Shown here: positions 24,421 through 35,619 of the stretch, piece by piece | Layout: each line of letters opens with the position of its first letter | Position numbering within the stretch: position 1 is the stretch's first letter | From: Anastrepha obliqua | Lineage: Eukaryota > Arthropoda > Insecta > Diptera > Tephritidae | Assembly (NCBI RefSeq): GCF_027943255.1 | Contig: NC_072893.1 | Span: 130,881,784-130,945,783, forward strand | Reading direction: 5' to 3' | Length of the DNA: 64,000 nucleotides | The notes under the pieces: generated by a model | The model's input: only the letters and a program-made list of their open reading frames with translations | The model's database searches: none | What the model was told of the DNA's origin: nothing | Made by a program: the position numbers and the translations under genes

Positions 24421-24874
24421 TACTCAGTGAATTTGACCGAATCAGGTGTTCAGCTGATGCCATTTTAGAGAGTTGTCTACAATTTTTGTTTATAAACAAC
24501 ACTTTTCTTTCTATTCGCTTTTCGATTTTATTTCATGCTCACATTAAACTAACCTCACTTTTTATTTTTTGTCACGAAAGTTGCCTATTTTGAGATTTGG
24601 CTTTCAGTTCTCACTCCCAACCAATCTAAAATTAGTTCACGGCACTATTTCTCCCAAATTTCATTTTAAACCAAGTTATCTTTCATTCCTTCAGTATTGA
24701 ATTTGATATTATGTAAATTTTAACTTCAATCAAGAGGTGGACGTCAAGTTAAAATTTTGCTCCTTCTCCTCTTTCGGTGTCATTTTTGTTTTACTTTACT
24801 CGCCTAAGCTAGCACACCTTTTCAGTACCACTAGCAATCATAGAAATTCTTTTAATCTCGATTACGATACTTAC

Positions 24875-25144
24875 CTCCCTTCACCTCGACAATTGCTCAA
24901 ATTCTGTGTTGAACTGTCCGATGTTGTCGCCAAATGGGCTGCGGTATAGTAATCACTTTGATTGGAGTTATTGCGCTGATGTCGCAGTTGCTTTCGCGAG
25001 AGTTGCGTTCCGCTTGAATTGCTGCCGATCGGCGAGACGTCTTTTTCGTGCAAATTTAACGTTGTGACACTTTGCGTTTCAGCGTGGCTTTGCAATGGTG
25101 CCATGGAAGTAGAGTCGTTGGGAGTTGCAGCAAATGTACTGACG
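24875..25144 (-). CDS. GRAM-domain protein, cassette exon of long form
   Basis: 270 bp, phase 2 in and phase 2 out. Acceptor CGTTTTTCCAG, donor GTAAGT after GGGAG. It encodes a Ser/Asn/Gln-rich segment: VSTFAATPNDSTSMAPLQSH, then KDVSPIGSNSSGTQLSRKQL and DYYTAAHLATTSDSSTQNLS. The phases let it be included or skipped between the first exon at 43891-43680 and the common exon at 11318-11053 without a frameshift. Assignment to this gene rests on strand, phase and low-complexity style; it could belong to another minus-strand gene. Confidence 0.6.
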
Positions 25145-26530
25145 CTGGAAAAACGAGGAAAGGGAAGGGGAAAGAGTGGAAGTTAATATAATGAAATAAA
25201 TAAATATTATAAATGCAATAATAAAGGTGAGCATGAAAATCGTAGTGTGGTCGCTATAGAAAAAAATGTCTGTTACACAGCTGAAGCCATACAAATATAG
25301 TTTACACGAGTGGCACTTCATACATGTTGTGCGCATGAAGTTGAGCACATTAACGGTAATAATATTATGCGAGTATAGTGAGTTCTATACATTGTGCGCT
25401 CTTTACACACATGGAATGGCTTAATACTATTATTATTTATATTGCACGTATTATAGGGGATTGGTTGGCATTATCATTTGAATTGCCCATTGAACCTTTG
25501 AACTGATAATTGCGCGTAATGAATTCAAATAGTGTTGGCATATACAGTTCCTCATACAACTGATCGTGTGAAAGAAAATATTGACAAACAGACCCTTCAA
25601 GGGCAGATAAAGTTCGCTCTTTAGTGTTGTAAAGGGACAAACAGTCTGATAACAAAAAGAAGGAAGCTACATCTTTAAAGCAAATACTCGTATAGTGGAA
25701 CAATCAGTGCGAATGCAAAATTATTTTTTTTGTGAATACAGATAAAAAAAGAACTCGAAAACGAAAGTCACGGTTGGGAACATTGAAACATACCGCATAT
25801 ATCAGTTTAAGTAGACCGGGGCATTCAATATAACCACAAAGGTGTCAAAATAGCGAATTATACTACTTTAGTCAAAGTCACATATCTCCGTAAGTTTTTC
25901 TCGGATTTTCATGAAACTTTGGCACAGCATTCGGGAAATGTTATGCCTTAGCAGAAAGTAAAACACCAAAATTCGATATTCTAAAAATAAATCCACAAAA
26001 CTCGCTTAAGGTCTCTTTTGGTTACAGCTTCTCTAGTATAATTTTTTTTGTCAAACTGTGCATTTGCACAACACATATGCATATCACTATGTGTGTACTT
26101 ACATAGGTATATTAGTATGCCCAATTCTCTGCTGGAGACTCCAGCATAGTTTTGCTTATAACAAAAGCTTATCTCTTCGCCTTTGAAAATATATTAGTTG
26201 TGTAATTGAAGTTAATTCAAATAACCAAGTGTTTAAATGTACTACATGCAGAGTACATACAAACAAATGCATATATAAATACGTATATAGGTAGCTTTAC
26301 TTTGTTTTTGCATAATTTTAATTTGCTTCACATGATTTTATTTCTTAATCCATTTGTTGACTAAAGTTCTTTTATTGTTTTATGAAAAATGACGTATTCA
26401 TTCATTCAAAAGTAAAATACAAAAACATAAAAATATATAAAAAAAATACACGCACATTATCTTCACATATTTCTAGTAATCTGACTTACACAAATCAAAC
26501 GAAAAACATTTGTGCAAGTATACAAACATA
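25145..26530. other. intron sequence, no feature recognised
   Basis: A minus-strand open frame at 25703-25437 has a plausible acceptor in its middle but no matching donor and no motif; otherwise only AT-rich sequence and short ATAC microsatellites were seen. Confidence 0.5.
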
Positions 26531-26534
26531 TATA

Positions 26535-27420
26535 GTCTGTGTCAGAGGAAAATAACCGGTTTTTTTCTTGTAACTTCAAGATTTATTTAGTTCTGCTTTT
26601 TGCTGCATAATAGTCCCTCTCAAGGGCTACGACGCCAGTGCTAACTCAGGTTAGTGTCGTTTGAAACTTCCCCGTAAACGCAACCAAACAAAAATGATTG
26701 AGAAGTACGCGATGCGTTTTGAAGCGGTACTTTTATGCACGCATTAGAAAGGGCCGAAATTGTCTTACACCGCGGCTGCAAAAGTAATTAAAAATCAAAA
26801 AGGTTTGTTGTGATGTGAAATTAGGGGCATAAGGTGTACAAAAATGTTGATGAACTTTCCGAGCGCGGTTTGAAGCGAGTGACGACAAAAAGCAGGATAA
26901 AGTGATCGTCCAACTTTTTAAGCGGGAACCTTCTTTGTGACTACGGCAAGCACGATCAGTTCTTGCTAAAAAGGGAAAAGATGTGAGTATCAACACCATC
27001 GGACGTCGACTGAAGGAAGCGTACACATCCTACCGTCCCGCATCATCAAAACTACTGCTCTCAGAAAATCACATTGAGAAACAACAAAACAAACAAATGG
27101 CGTCACAGTATTGGACTGGCCTTCCCAGTCCCTAGACGCTAACCCCATTGCAACGTATCTTGCCGGAAGGCCAGTCCATGATTTAAAGCAGCTCGTGCGT
27201 CAAGTTCGCAAAATCTAGTCCTGTTTGTTGACGAGCTATGCAGAACAGCTGGTTCAAAGCATGAAGAAGATACCAGGTTATACTCGACAACGATGAAGAC
27301 TACACGGCTTACTGAGTAATTGCGACTCGTAGTTTTGTGCATACTTTCATGTACAAAAATTTTAAATATATATCTTTTATACTGCAATGATAATCGTGCA
27401 TCCTTTTTTCTGACACAGAT
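26535..27420 (+). mobile_element. Tc1-like element (S-like), internally deleted
   Basis: The ends are inverted: GTCTGTGTCAGAGGAAAATA on the left and, reversed, TCTGTGTCAGAAAAAAGG on the right, with TA nearby on both sides. Translated in shifting frames, the left part gives an HTH region of the Tc1 type (VTTKKQ, LAKKGKDVS) and the right part the conserved tail (TVLDWPSQS...NPI, then VRQVRK). The middle of the catalytic domain is missing, so at about 890 bp this is a dead deletion derivative. S-element affinity is a guess from the N-terminal motifs. Confidence 0.75.
26690..27300 (+). pseudogene. broken Tc1-family transposase
   Basis: Several stops and frame changes. Recognisable pieces are the helix-turn-helix segment (about 26860-27010) and the region around the second catalytic Asp-type motif (DWPSQS, 27113-27130) followed by NPI. 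The first catalytic Asp region is not seen because of the internal deletion. Confidence 0.65.
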
Positions 27421-27667
27421 TGTACATACTCGGAATATGCATTAGAGCGGGTTTAGGAGACAGCTTAATACCTATTTATAAACTTATAACAAAACAAAAA
27501 CATTCTCTCAATACAGAAAAAAGACTTATGGTGAGAAACTGTGGTGGTTTCAATAACCCACCAGCTTCAACTGCTACCGCTATGAGCATTTGTTGCTATT
27601 TCTAGTGTCAAAAATTCAAGTAATACTAAAGCCAAGAAGTGTTGTTTGTTTGCAATGCCTCGAAATA

Positions 27668-28904
27668 TCAGGTCAGCCCATAAGTTCGTGCGTATTTTAC
27701 CCATAATTTCACTTCTGTACGATTTTTGCATACAAAAAATTATTCGCGGAATATAATGGAACTATTTATATTTTCTTTGATATATTGTGCATTCCACAAG
27801 TGATTTTAATCGCGGATAGAAGCACGCGTTGTTAAAAAATAATATGGAATCTTCGAACGCGTATAAGAGGCATATTTCGTATTTTTTTATAAAAGTGCTA
27901 AAAATGCAACAACTGCTGATGCAGAAATAAACACTGTTCACGGAGAGGATACCGTGAGTGTAAGGACTGCGCAAAAGTGGTTTGAAAAATTCCGAAGTGG
28001 TACCTGCGACGTGGAGGATGCCCCGCGCGCTAGTCGTCCTGAAGTCTTTAACTCCAAGGCATTGCTCGAATTCATGGAAGCTGAGTCAAATTTGACAGTC
28101 GATATGATAGCTCAGAGGTTAAATTCATCGCATGGAACAGTTCAAAGGCACCTGGTTCAGTTGGGAAAGGTTTCAAAGCTGGGAAAATGGGTTCCGCATA
28201 GACTTTCCGTCGCCAACCTTCAGCAGATAGTGAATGTGTGTTCTCAGCTGCTGCAGCGGCTTGAAAATGAAAGTTTTTTGAACCGTATCGTTACTGATGA
28301 TGAAAAGTGGGTCCTTTACAATAATCCTGTTCGCAAACGTCAATGGTTAGATAAAGATGAAACACCAGAACCGACCCCTAGAGATGGCCTTCACCCCAAG
28401 AAAATTCTCCTGTCTATTTGGTGGGATATGGCCGGTATTGTTTATTATGAACTTCTGGAACCAAACCAGAGCATAACTGCTGATTATTATTCCCATCAGC
28501 TATCAAACCTGAATGAGGCAGTTAACAAAAATGACTTTAGTGAATAGACGCAAAGTTTTGTTTCACCACGACAACGCAAGACCTCATACCGCAAGGCAAA
28601 CATTATGCAAGCTGAACGAGCTCGCATCCACCATACTCTCCGGATATTGCTCCTTGTGATTATCACTTTTTCTGTGGACTTCAATCCCATATTAGTAACA
28701 AGAACTACTCCTCAAAAAGGGATACCGAAGCGTATTTTGGCTCCAAAGACAAACAATTTTTTAGCAGGGAATTAAACCTTGGGATGACATTGTAAATAAT
28801 GAAGGAAACTATAATATATTATTTATTAATAAATACTTTAAACATCTTTTTTATTAATTTTAAAACCACCTTTAAAAAACGCACGAACTTATGGACTGAC
28901 CTGA
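27668..28904 (+). mobile_element. mariner-family transposon, near full length
   Basis: 1,237 bp with inverted ends: TCAGGTCAGCCCATAAGTTC at 27668 and its reverse (one mismatch, GTCCAT for GCCCAT) ending at 28904, about 25 bp long. TA dinucleotides flank both sides (27666-27667, 28905-28906), the target duplication expected for mariner. Length and internal transposase fit a complete but mutated copy. The good terminal match suggests a fairly recent insertion. Confidence 0.92.
27844..28800 (+). pseudogene. mariner transposase, frameshifted
   Basis: DD34D transposase spread over several frames. ATG at 27844 (MESSNAYKRHISYFF) runs into a frameshift at a T/A run near 27890. The longest intact block (27954-28547) has SVRTAQKWFEKFRSG (helix-turn-helix), the WVPHRLS motif, and VTDDEKWVLY holding the first catalytic Asp at about 28291-28312. 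A stop and frameshift near 28540 precede HHDNARPH (second Asp, 28560-28582), and another shift precedes SPDIAPCDYHFF (third Asp, about 28657). All three catalytic residues are present, but the gene cannot make a full protein. Confidence 0.9.
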
Positions 28905-28934
28905 TATAAAGGAATTAAATAAGAAAAATTAGGC

Positions 28935-29250
28935 TTAAGAAATGCTTTTTGCTTGATTCAGCAGCCAACGAAGAACCCATCCTTAGGCAAATCAAACGCT
29001 GAAAATGGCGATGGATAGGTCACACATTGAGGAAACCACCAGATAGCATCACGAGAATGGCATTGGAGTGGAACCCGTAAGGTAGCAGAGGTCGCGGTCG
29101 ACCAAATAACATTTGGAGAAGGTCGTTGCTGCGCGAACTAGCAAATGGCGATATCTCATGAGACAAAAACAACAGCACAGAACCGGGTACGAACCGTGGA
29201 AGAGTCTTGTCGAGGCTCTATGCTCCCGAAGGGAGTGAAAAAGAAAAAAA
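28935..29250 (+). mobile_element. 3' end of an RTE-like LINE
   Basis: Conceptual translation gives WRWIGHTLRKPPDSITRMAL and RGRGRPNNIWRRSLLREL, the conserved C-terminal tail of RTE-type retrotransposon polyproteins, then SLVEALCS-like wording in a broken frame and an A-rich end (GAAAAAGAAAAAAA). It is strongly 5'-truncated and carries stops. It starts almost where the mariner ends. Confidence 0.65.
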
Positions 29251-30197
29251 TGCTTATAAAATTATTCTCTAAATTGCTTTACATTTTAAAAATTACAAAT
29301 TTTTGTTAACTGGCAGGAGGGAAGTGTTTGGGTTAGGTTTGATGGAGCAATGCATAGAAGTTATGAAATGTTGCAGAAAAAATAGTAAAAGTTTTGCAAA
29401 AACGGTAAGAAAGCGCGAATGCTTACTAAAGCCCTCCAAGCTCGTTTGAAATACCCAACGGCGCCAGGCTTTGAAAGGTAGTTTTTTTTTGTCAACGCTT
29501 GCCTGTGCTTGGCTATACGCAGATTTCTCTTTATGCTATGCAGTTGACCAGTGAACAGAATGATCTGCTCTAATGCTCTAATGTACGTGCATTCATCCAT
29601 CCAAATACGAGTATATATGTACATACTTATGCCCATTATATGTTGCTTCAATTCAATATGACGGGTTAATTCATTCTTGCTTGGAGGCGTAGTTGACATA
29701 AATGACGCTCGCTGGCTGCACACAACTGACGTCATTGCGTGAATTGTAGGAAATGTCAAAAACTAGATGGGAAAACACAAGTGTTCGTATGTATGTACAT
29801 ATATAAAGCTAAATGCTTATGAATATTATTTGCTTAGACTCTTATAAACGCGAAATTGTTTGTAGAAGAAGACTTGCGCTACACCTGTATGCCATTGCGC
29901 CATTGCGAAATTATTGCCTGCTTTTGGGCTGTTGAAGGAATAGATTAGAACCGATTTTTGATAACAACATAAGTCTTATCAAGCTTTTGGTTTTCTTTTA
30001 TTCTTTTTAATTTCGTATTCAATTTGCATGTGTGGTGCACTTGTATAAATATCTGAAATGTTTATGCATGAAGTAATGTGTAGATAAGTGTTGAAGGAAG
30101 CATACTTGCGGGCGAAATTAGTATAGTAGTATCATACTAGTGCAGGCCCTATGTTCCATTCGGGACAAAAGGAATTGATGATGCTGATGAGTATGTG

Positions 30198-30886
30198 CCC
30201 ATTTACACGAGGAGACATCTGGAAGGGAAACATTTTGTTCGGGGGTGAAGGACGGCCGCGGAAGAGAGAAGGGAATTTGTCTCTTGTACTGGCGACACGC
30301 TTTGCTCTTCTTATTCGTATTTCCAATCTTAAAGCAATTTTTGACAGTTGCTTCATTCGTTTTCTTCTTTTGTGGAAGAAAGTTCTAAGTTATGTGTTGG
30401 CTTTCAATCAAACGGAAGATAACAACGATGACAAACATCCGAACGCTGCTTGGGAATTGCACGATTATTTTTGCTAGTAAAGTAGGTATAATTTAAAATA
30501 GTTATGGGACATGTTTATGTTGATTTCTAATTTTTCCCTGCATTTCTAGATACTCAAGTTAATTTTAAGTTAATTATTTACATATGAAGTATTTTTAATT
30601 TAATTTTTTTTATTCAAGTATAAGAATTTATACATATATTTCAATAAAAAAAAAACAACAAATTATTTATTATTTAACCAGTTTGCATTTTTCATTCATA
30701 TATTTAAGAAACTGTTGTCGAACGCTCTCAGCTTTACATGTAAGCGCGTGCTAGAATACATCCGAACCAGGCGATGCTAAAATATTAAATGTCAAAATGT
30801 CGCGGAAACATTTTTGCCCATGTGTACGCGAACGAAACATCAAAAGAGAGTGTCTCCCTTCCAGATGTCTCCTCGTGTAAATCGGG
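30198..30886. mobile_element. TIR element of about 690 bp
   Basis: The left end (CCCATTTACACGAGGAGACA, continuing TCTGGAAGGGA) is repeated inverted at the right end (reverse complement CCCGATTTACACGAGGAGAC, continuing likewise). The inverted repeats are about 30 bp with one indel. No transposase motif was recognised in the 108-codon ORF near the left end. Target duplication is unclear (TATGT occurs near both flanks). Confidence 0.6.
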
Positions 30887-31059
30887 ACTATGTTATCGTT
30901 TTTAATCAATTCGGTACGTTTTTTATTATGAACGTATGTTTGAAAAATATATTTGTCTGCAAATTTGAAATTCTTTTGCTTTTAATTTTTTCAGCCGATT
31001 TTTTGCTTGTAACAATTTCTTAGACAAAGATGTTTTTTTATGATATATAAATATTTATA

Positions 31060-31644
31060 CAGTAGATTCTGTTTTTATGCGGTTTTGAAATAGTGCGGTT
31101 TTTAAAAAAAATTAAAAAATGCATGTGGACCTATCGGGAATTGTACATATAAACAAGATTCTAAACCAGCTAAGCAAAAACTCATCACAGATTACATCAA
31201 AAATGCTAACCCTACAAGTATGGAACCGCCTGCATCACCATCTAGATCAGACGTGTACATTTCCTCAAGTGACGAAAGTGATTTTACGCCAAATTCTAAA
31301 CGAATGCGCAACATGCGGGTATTGTCTGATTCTATTTCTGACGATGTAAATTTATTTTTCGATTCTGACGTTTCTTAAATAAAGATATAATTTTCAAAAA
31401 TACAATTTTTTGTTTACGCGATTTTATTTAATTATTTGAGATTCATGCGGTCTACGGAACGTATCTATAGTTATAATATGGGACTAGTACCCTTTTTTTA
31501 TGCGATTTTATTACATTATTTCAGATTTATGCAGTTATTAGCACTTTTGAAATGTATCTATAGTTTTACTATAGAACTGGTAGCTTTTTTATCCTGTTTC
31601 TTGCGGAACGTATATGGTATACCGCATAAAAACAGAATCTACTG
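31060..31644 (+). mobile_element. pogo/Tigger-like element, deletion derivative
   Basis: 585 bp with perfect ends: CAGTAGATTCTGTTTTTATG at the left and its exact reverse at the right, both flanked by TA (31058-31059, 31645-31646). CAGT ends plus a TA duplication fit the pogo branch of Tc1/mariner. Inside is the tail of an ORF (31202-31378) and a row of degenerate copies of 'gcggtctacggaacgtatct'. It cannot move by itself. Confidence 0.85.
31202..31378 (+). pseudogene. C-terminal remnant of pogo-like transposase
   Basis: 59 codons to a TAA: an acidic Ser/Asp-rich tail (SRSDVYISSSDESDFTPNSK, then VNLFFDSDVS), followed at once by AATAAA. Acidic C-terminal tails of this sort occur in Tigger/jerky-type transposases. 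The DNA-binding and DDE parts are gone. Confidence 0.5.
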
Positions 31645-31649
31645 TATTA

Positions 31650-33815
31650 ATATTGTAATAGCATACTCCTAGACTGAAACATTTCGACACATGCATAATT
31701 GCTACTTTCTAAAGTTACATAGATACTACTTGTCATTGTTAAACACACAAAAGGTAAATCTAGCACTGAATGAACGAACAAAGCAAACCCAATGTCAATT
31801 GCTAAACTTCTTCAGTTTTCTGATTGATGGCGTTGAAAAAACAATTAACTGAAAGTACCACTGTTAATGTAATATTGAAAATATCTCATTTATGAACAGT
31901 ACAAAACCAATGAAATAAGCGCAGAATACACCAAAATGAATTTGCTGAATAACTACAAGTATTCCGTGCTGCAGAAACGTGCATTCGTCGGATGGGAAGT
32001 TGATAATTTCAGTGAAAATTTTTGAAGAAAGTTATGCGCCTATGTATTGCAAACAACAAAAACGAATTCAAAATGCAAAAGTGAATGTGAAAATAGCTGC
32101 AATTAATTTTTTTTTAGACATTGAAGGTGATTTGTTAAGTTTTATTTAGTACTGACAATTTAGTATGAGCTAATTTTCATTTATTTTGTGGTACTTCGAC
32201 AGCACAGACATTATAAAATGATGAATATTTTACACACGAGCGCCACATAAAGCGCAAAAAAGAAAGATCAGTCATATTTGCACAGTGAGCATAATTAAAA
32301 GTAATGACTACTATTGAGTTATTTGCCTAACATTTTTATTACACGTGCTCACATATCTACACATACACACATACTGGCAAAGTGAGCAGTTATTACTCCA
32401 CGAGTATAAACTGTAGGTAGTAAAATAATTTCCTGCAAACAAAGGTGTTTTTTCTTTTGTTTTTATGAAGTCAGCCAACCAACGTGGCAAAGTAGCCGTA
32501 AAGCCATTACGAATGCCCGCTGATTCATTTACGTTGCTTTCTTAGCTACTTAAGCAGCTCCTAATGCACTTATAATTTTTTTTTATGTATGTATGTATAG
32601 AAATATATGGAAATGCAAGTTATGTAAGTAGACACGAATGTGTACGCTTAAGGCGCTTTTGAAAAATTGCTGATTATCTGTCGGGAGTAGGAAAACTTAC
32701 GCTGTCATTTGCACTTTTTTCACTTAAGTTATTTGAACAACGACGAAGTATCTATATAGCAGAGCGAAGTATCACAGCGCCGGAATTTTGTTGTTTTGGG
32801 TTAAGTTTACGAGGCTTGAAAAGAGGTAGAGTCTCCAAAAAAAAAACAACAAAAAAAAATCCCAAATACTCAATTGACGGAAAAGTTAAAAAAAATCCGA
32901 AAACTAGATTTATTCGAATTTAATAGCAAGTACGCTTACCTTCCCCCTCACAAAATTCCATGATATTAGCTATTAAATTAGCGAAGTTTTTTTAATTTAG
33001 TAATTTCACATTTTTGACTAAATTTCTGTAAAAATTTATATGCTGACTTAAATGGTTTACCGATTTTCAAGCGATTACCTTTCGCTTACAGAAACATTCA
33101 TCAAAATATTCTTAAAATTAGAGCAGTTATTGACATTTGCATGTTTGCCTTAGGGGTAGAAATGGTTTTTCATGTTATCCAATTTATTCAGGTACTTTGA
33201 AAGCATTTAAATAACAGCTTTAACGAGTTTCTTATATTATTTTGATGTTTTGTTTTTAATTTTTAGACGTCTTATGTGTAGTTATTTACACTTTTTATTT
33301 AATTACACTTTTAAGCCACATCTGTGTAGACTTTAGTTACGACATAACCTCACTTTTTAAGTGAAATATTTGTTCTTCACGCCACTTCACATTTTTCTTA
33401 AAGAACACTCATTTGTTTATTTATATATCCATAAAAATAATAAAAATAAAAAAAACTTGAGTTTTTGTTTTCGTTGGCAGTTTCTGTAACAATTTTTGTG
33501 CATTTTTGGGAAAAATATACCACCGAATTGTGGATCCGAAACTATAAAGTCAACGTTAGAAGCACATGAATATTAAGCAAAGATATAATTTTTGCAAATG
33601 GTATCAGTACATCGATCATTGACACATGTGAACTAAACAGCTTCAGTATACAAACAGATAAGCGCTGGAGTACGCAAAGGTCAAAATAAAGTACTAAACA
33701 AAAAACTCTGTGCGCTTTATATAATACAACAGTCCCGGCGTGCGATCAATAGATCTGCAAGGATGCTAGATTAGCAGGCCAACAAAAACAAAATTGTGAG
33801 AGCAACTTCGACTGC
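31650..33815. other. intron sequence, no feature recognised
   Basis: AT-rich DNA with poly-T/poly-A runs and TATG microsatellites. Nothing codes convincingly on either strand. Confidence 0.5.
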
Positions 33816-33819
33816 CACG

Positions 33820-34090
33820 TCAACGGGTACTCGGCAGCCGAATTCTGTCTGCTCATTTCACACGTATTCACATATACGTCTAATCAGTCGTTGTTCAGAC
33901 GGCAATGAAGTAATATGAACGAATGTTGTGTTGATTTTTGTGTCGTATATCACCAACACAATCTCAGATTTTTCGTAAACAAACCGCTGCCATGATCCCG
34001 GTGAGATCAGCCAATCAGGTGATTCTTTCAAATTCGCTGGTTAACGGTCTAATCTTCACCACACCTTCTGAATCCTTTTCACCATAATTA
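33820..34090 (+). repeat. dispersed repeat, copy 2
   Basis: Counterpart of 24200-24420, with the same block order (GCAGCCGAATTCTGTC, CGTAAACAAACCGCTG, CCAATCAGGTGATTC, GGTTAACGGT, CCACACCTTCTGAATCC). Between the first two blocks it has about 70 more bases than copy 1. Confidence 0.6.
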
Positions 34091-35619
34091 ATCTGAATAC
34101 CGAAAAATATAAGTGCAATAGATATGCAAACTGTTTTTTTTTTATTTTATGAATGTGACAAAAAGAAAATGTATGTGACTATGTTAGTATGCCACAAGTA
34201 GCTGAAACTGTTAAAGAGTTCCAGAAGTTGCGAAACGACGCTCCCATGTAGATGAACACCAAATCTAGCATGAAGCAGATGGGACCAGGAAATGTCCTCC
34301 CTAACGTTCTCAATCATCCTGGCTTGACCGCACATATTATTGTGAAGCATATTGATTCTGAAATAATTAAAATTTTTAATACGCAAAAATGTAAAAAAAA
34401 AATTATTATTTAAATAGAAGAATGTGCTAATCGTTTGTGGTGAAAAATCAGCTCACCTAGGTAAATAAATTACTTCTGACAGAAAACTGCATGGTTTTTG
34501 TTTTTCTCTTTCTTTATTTTGGTCACAAAGATTACTGAACCGGCAAATACAGCATTGACCCATAATAAGTATGCATGTATGTATGTTTGTATTATGCACA
34601 TACTTAAAGCTCACATCACTGTAGGAAAATTTAAACTGGTGCACATTCGGAACTATAAATTTGTAGTTCGCGCACTTCACACACGCAACTGCTCAGTATT
34701 CCGTTCAAACTGAACTAGTTTCAAACTATACCAAATGTAAGCAGTTACAGTTACTTAAAAATGGAACAAAATTTTAGTTTGTTGCGCAAATTTGCCCTGC
34801 ACGGTAATATAGGGATTTACCCACAACAATCAATATTTCTTCATGCCACTGCACCCATTACCTTAATTACAGTTCAAAAACATTGTACAACAACTAAACA
34901 TGTTGTATATAGATATGTAAACAAAATAAATATTGAGTTATATGGAACATTTGCCGCTTATTGAAAGATAAATGGTTAATTGCATTAGCTAATGAAGGGT
35001 TGTCGCAATGGGCTGAATATTTTCCTGTTTATGTTTGGTTCGTTAGCTTTCAGGTTTATAACGGTCACTTTACTGCTGAAATATGGTACAAACGTACACA
35101 AAAAAGAGTTCAATTAAGAGTTCAGTGAATAGCGAATAATTTTATGGCGCACATTTCGTTCAGTAGTACTTAAAAAAATATTATATTTAATATGTCATGT
35201 ATTATTCAAAAAAATTGTGAAACCTTGCCCCAAAAACCTTGCAGCTGTTTTCGTTCCGATTTGATGATAAATGACCATTTGCTACATTCTCACAAAGGCC
35301 AAAAACAAAAAACTATCGAAAAGAAAACGAAAACATTTTCCCACACCAAAAATATTTATTTACACACAAACACACATTTGTAAAAAAATATATTCGCGCA
35401 CCTAGAAATTTGTTTGAAAAATTTTGAAATGCATTGTGGCAGCTGCACAGCAGGTGATCTACTTTTTGTTTAGACATAAAAATTATGTGTTTTTGTTGAA
35501 GTGAGTGATGGGTATTTTTTATAGTAGTTATTTAAACGAAAATTTTTTTGACTACATATTATACAAACAAATGTACGTCCAATTCAAAGTTTATCTCAAT
35601 CTAGCGGTTGTTATTTGAA

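Noticed and set aside
25437..25703. Minus-strand open frame with an acceptor-like site (LYEELYMPTLFEFI)
   Set aside because: No donor in a phase that fits the flanking exons of the GRAM-domain gene; no motif; ends at a stop in repeat-poor AT DNA.
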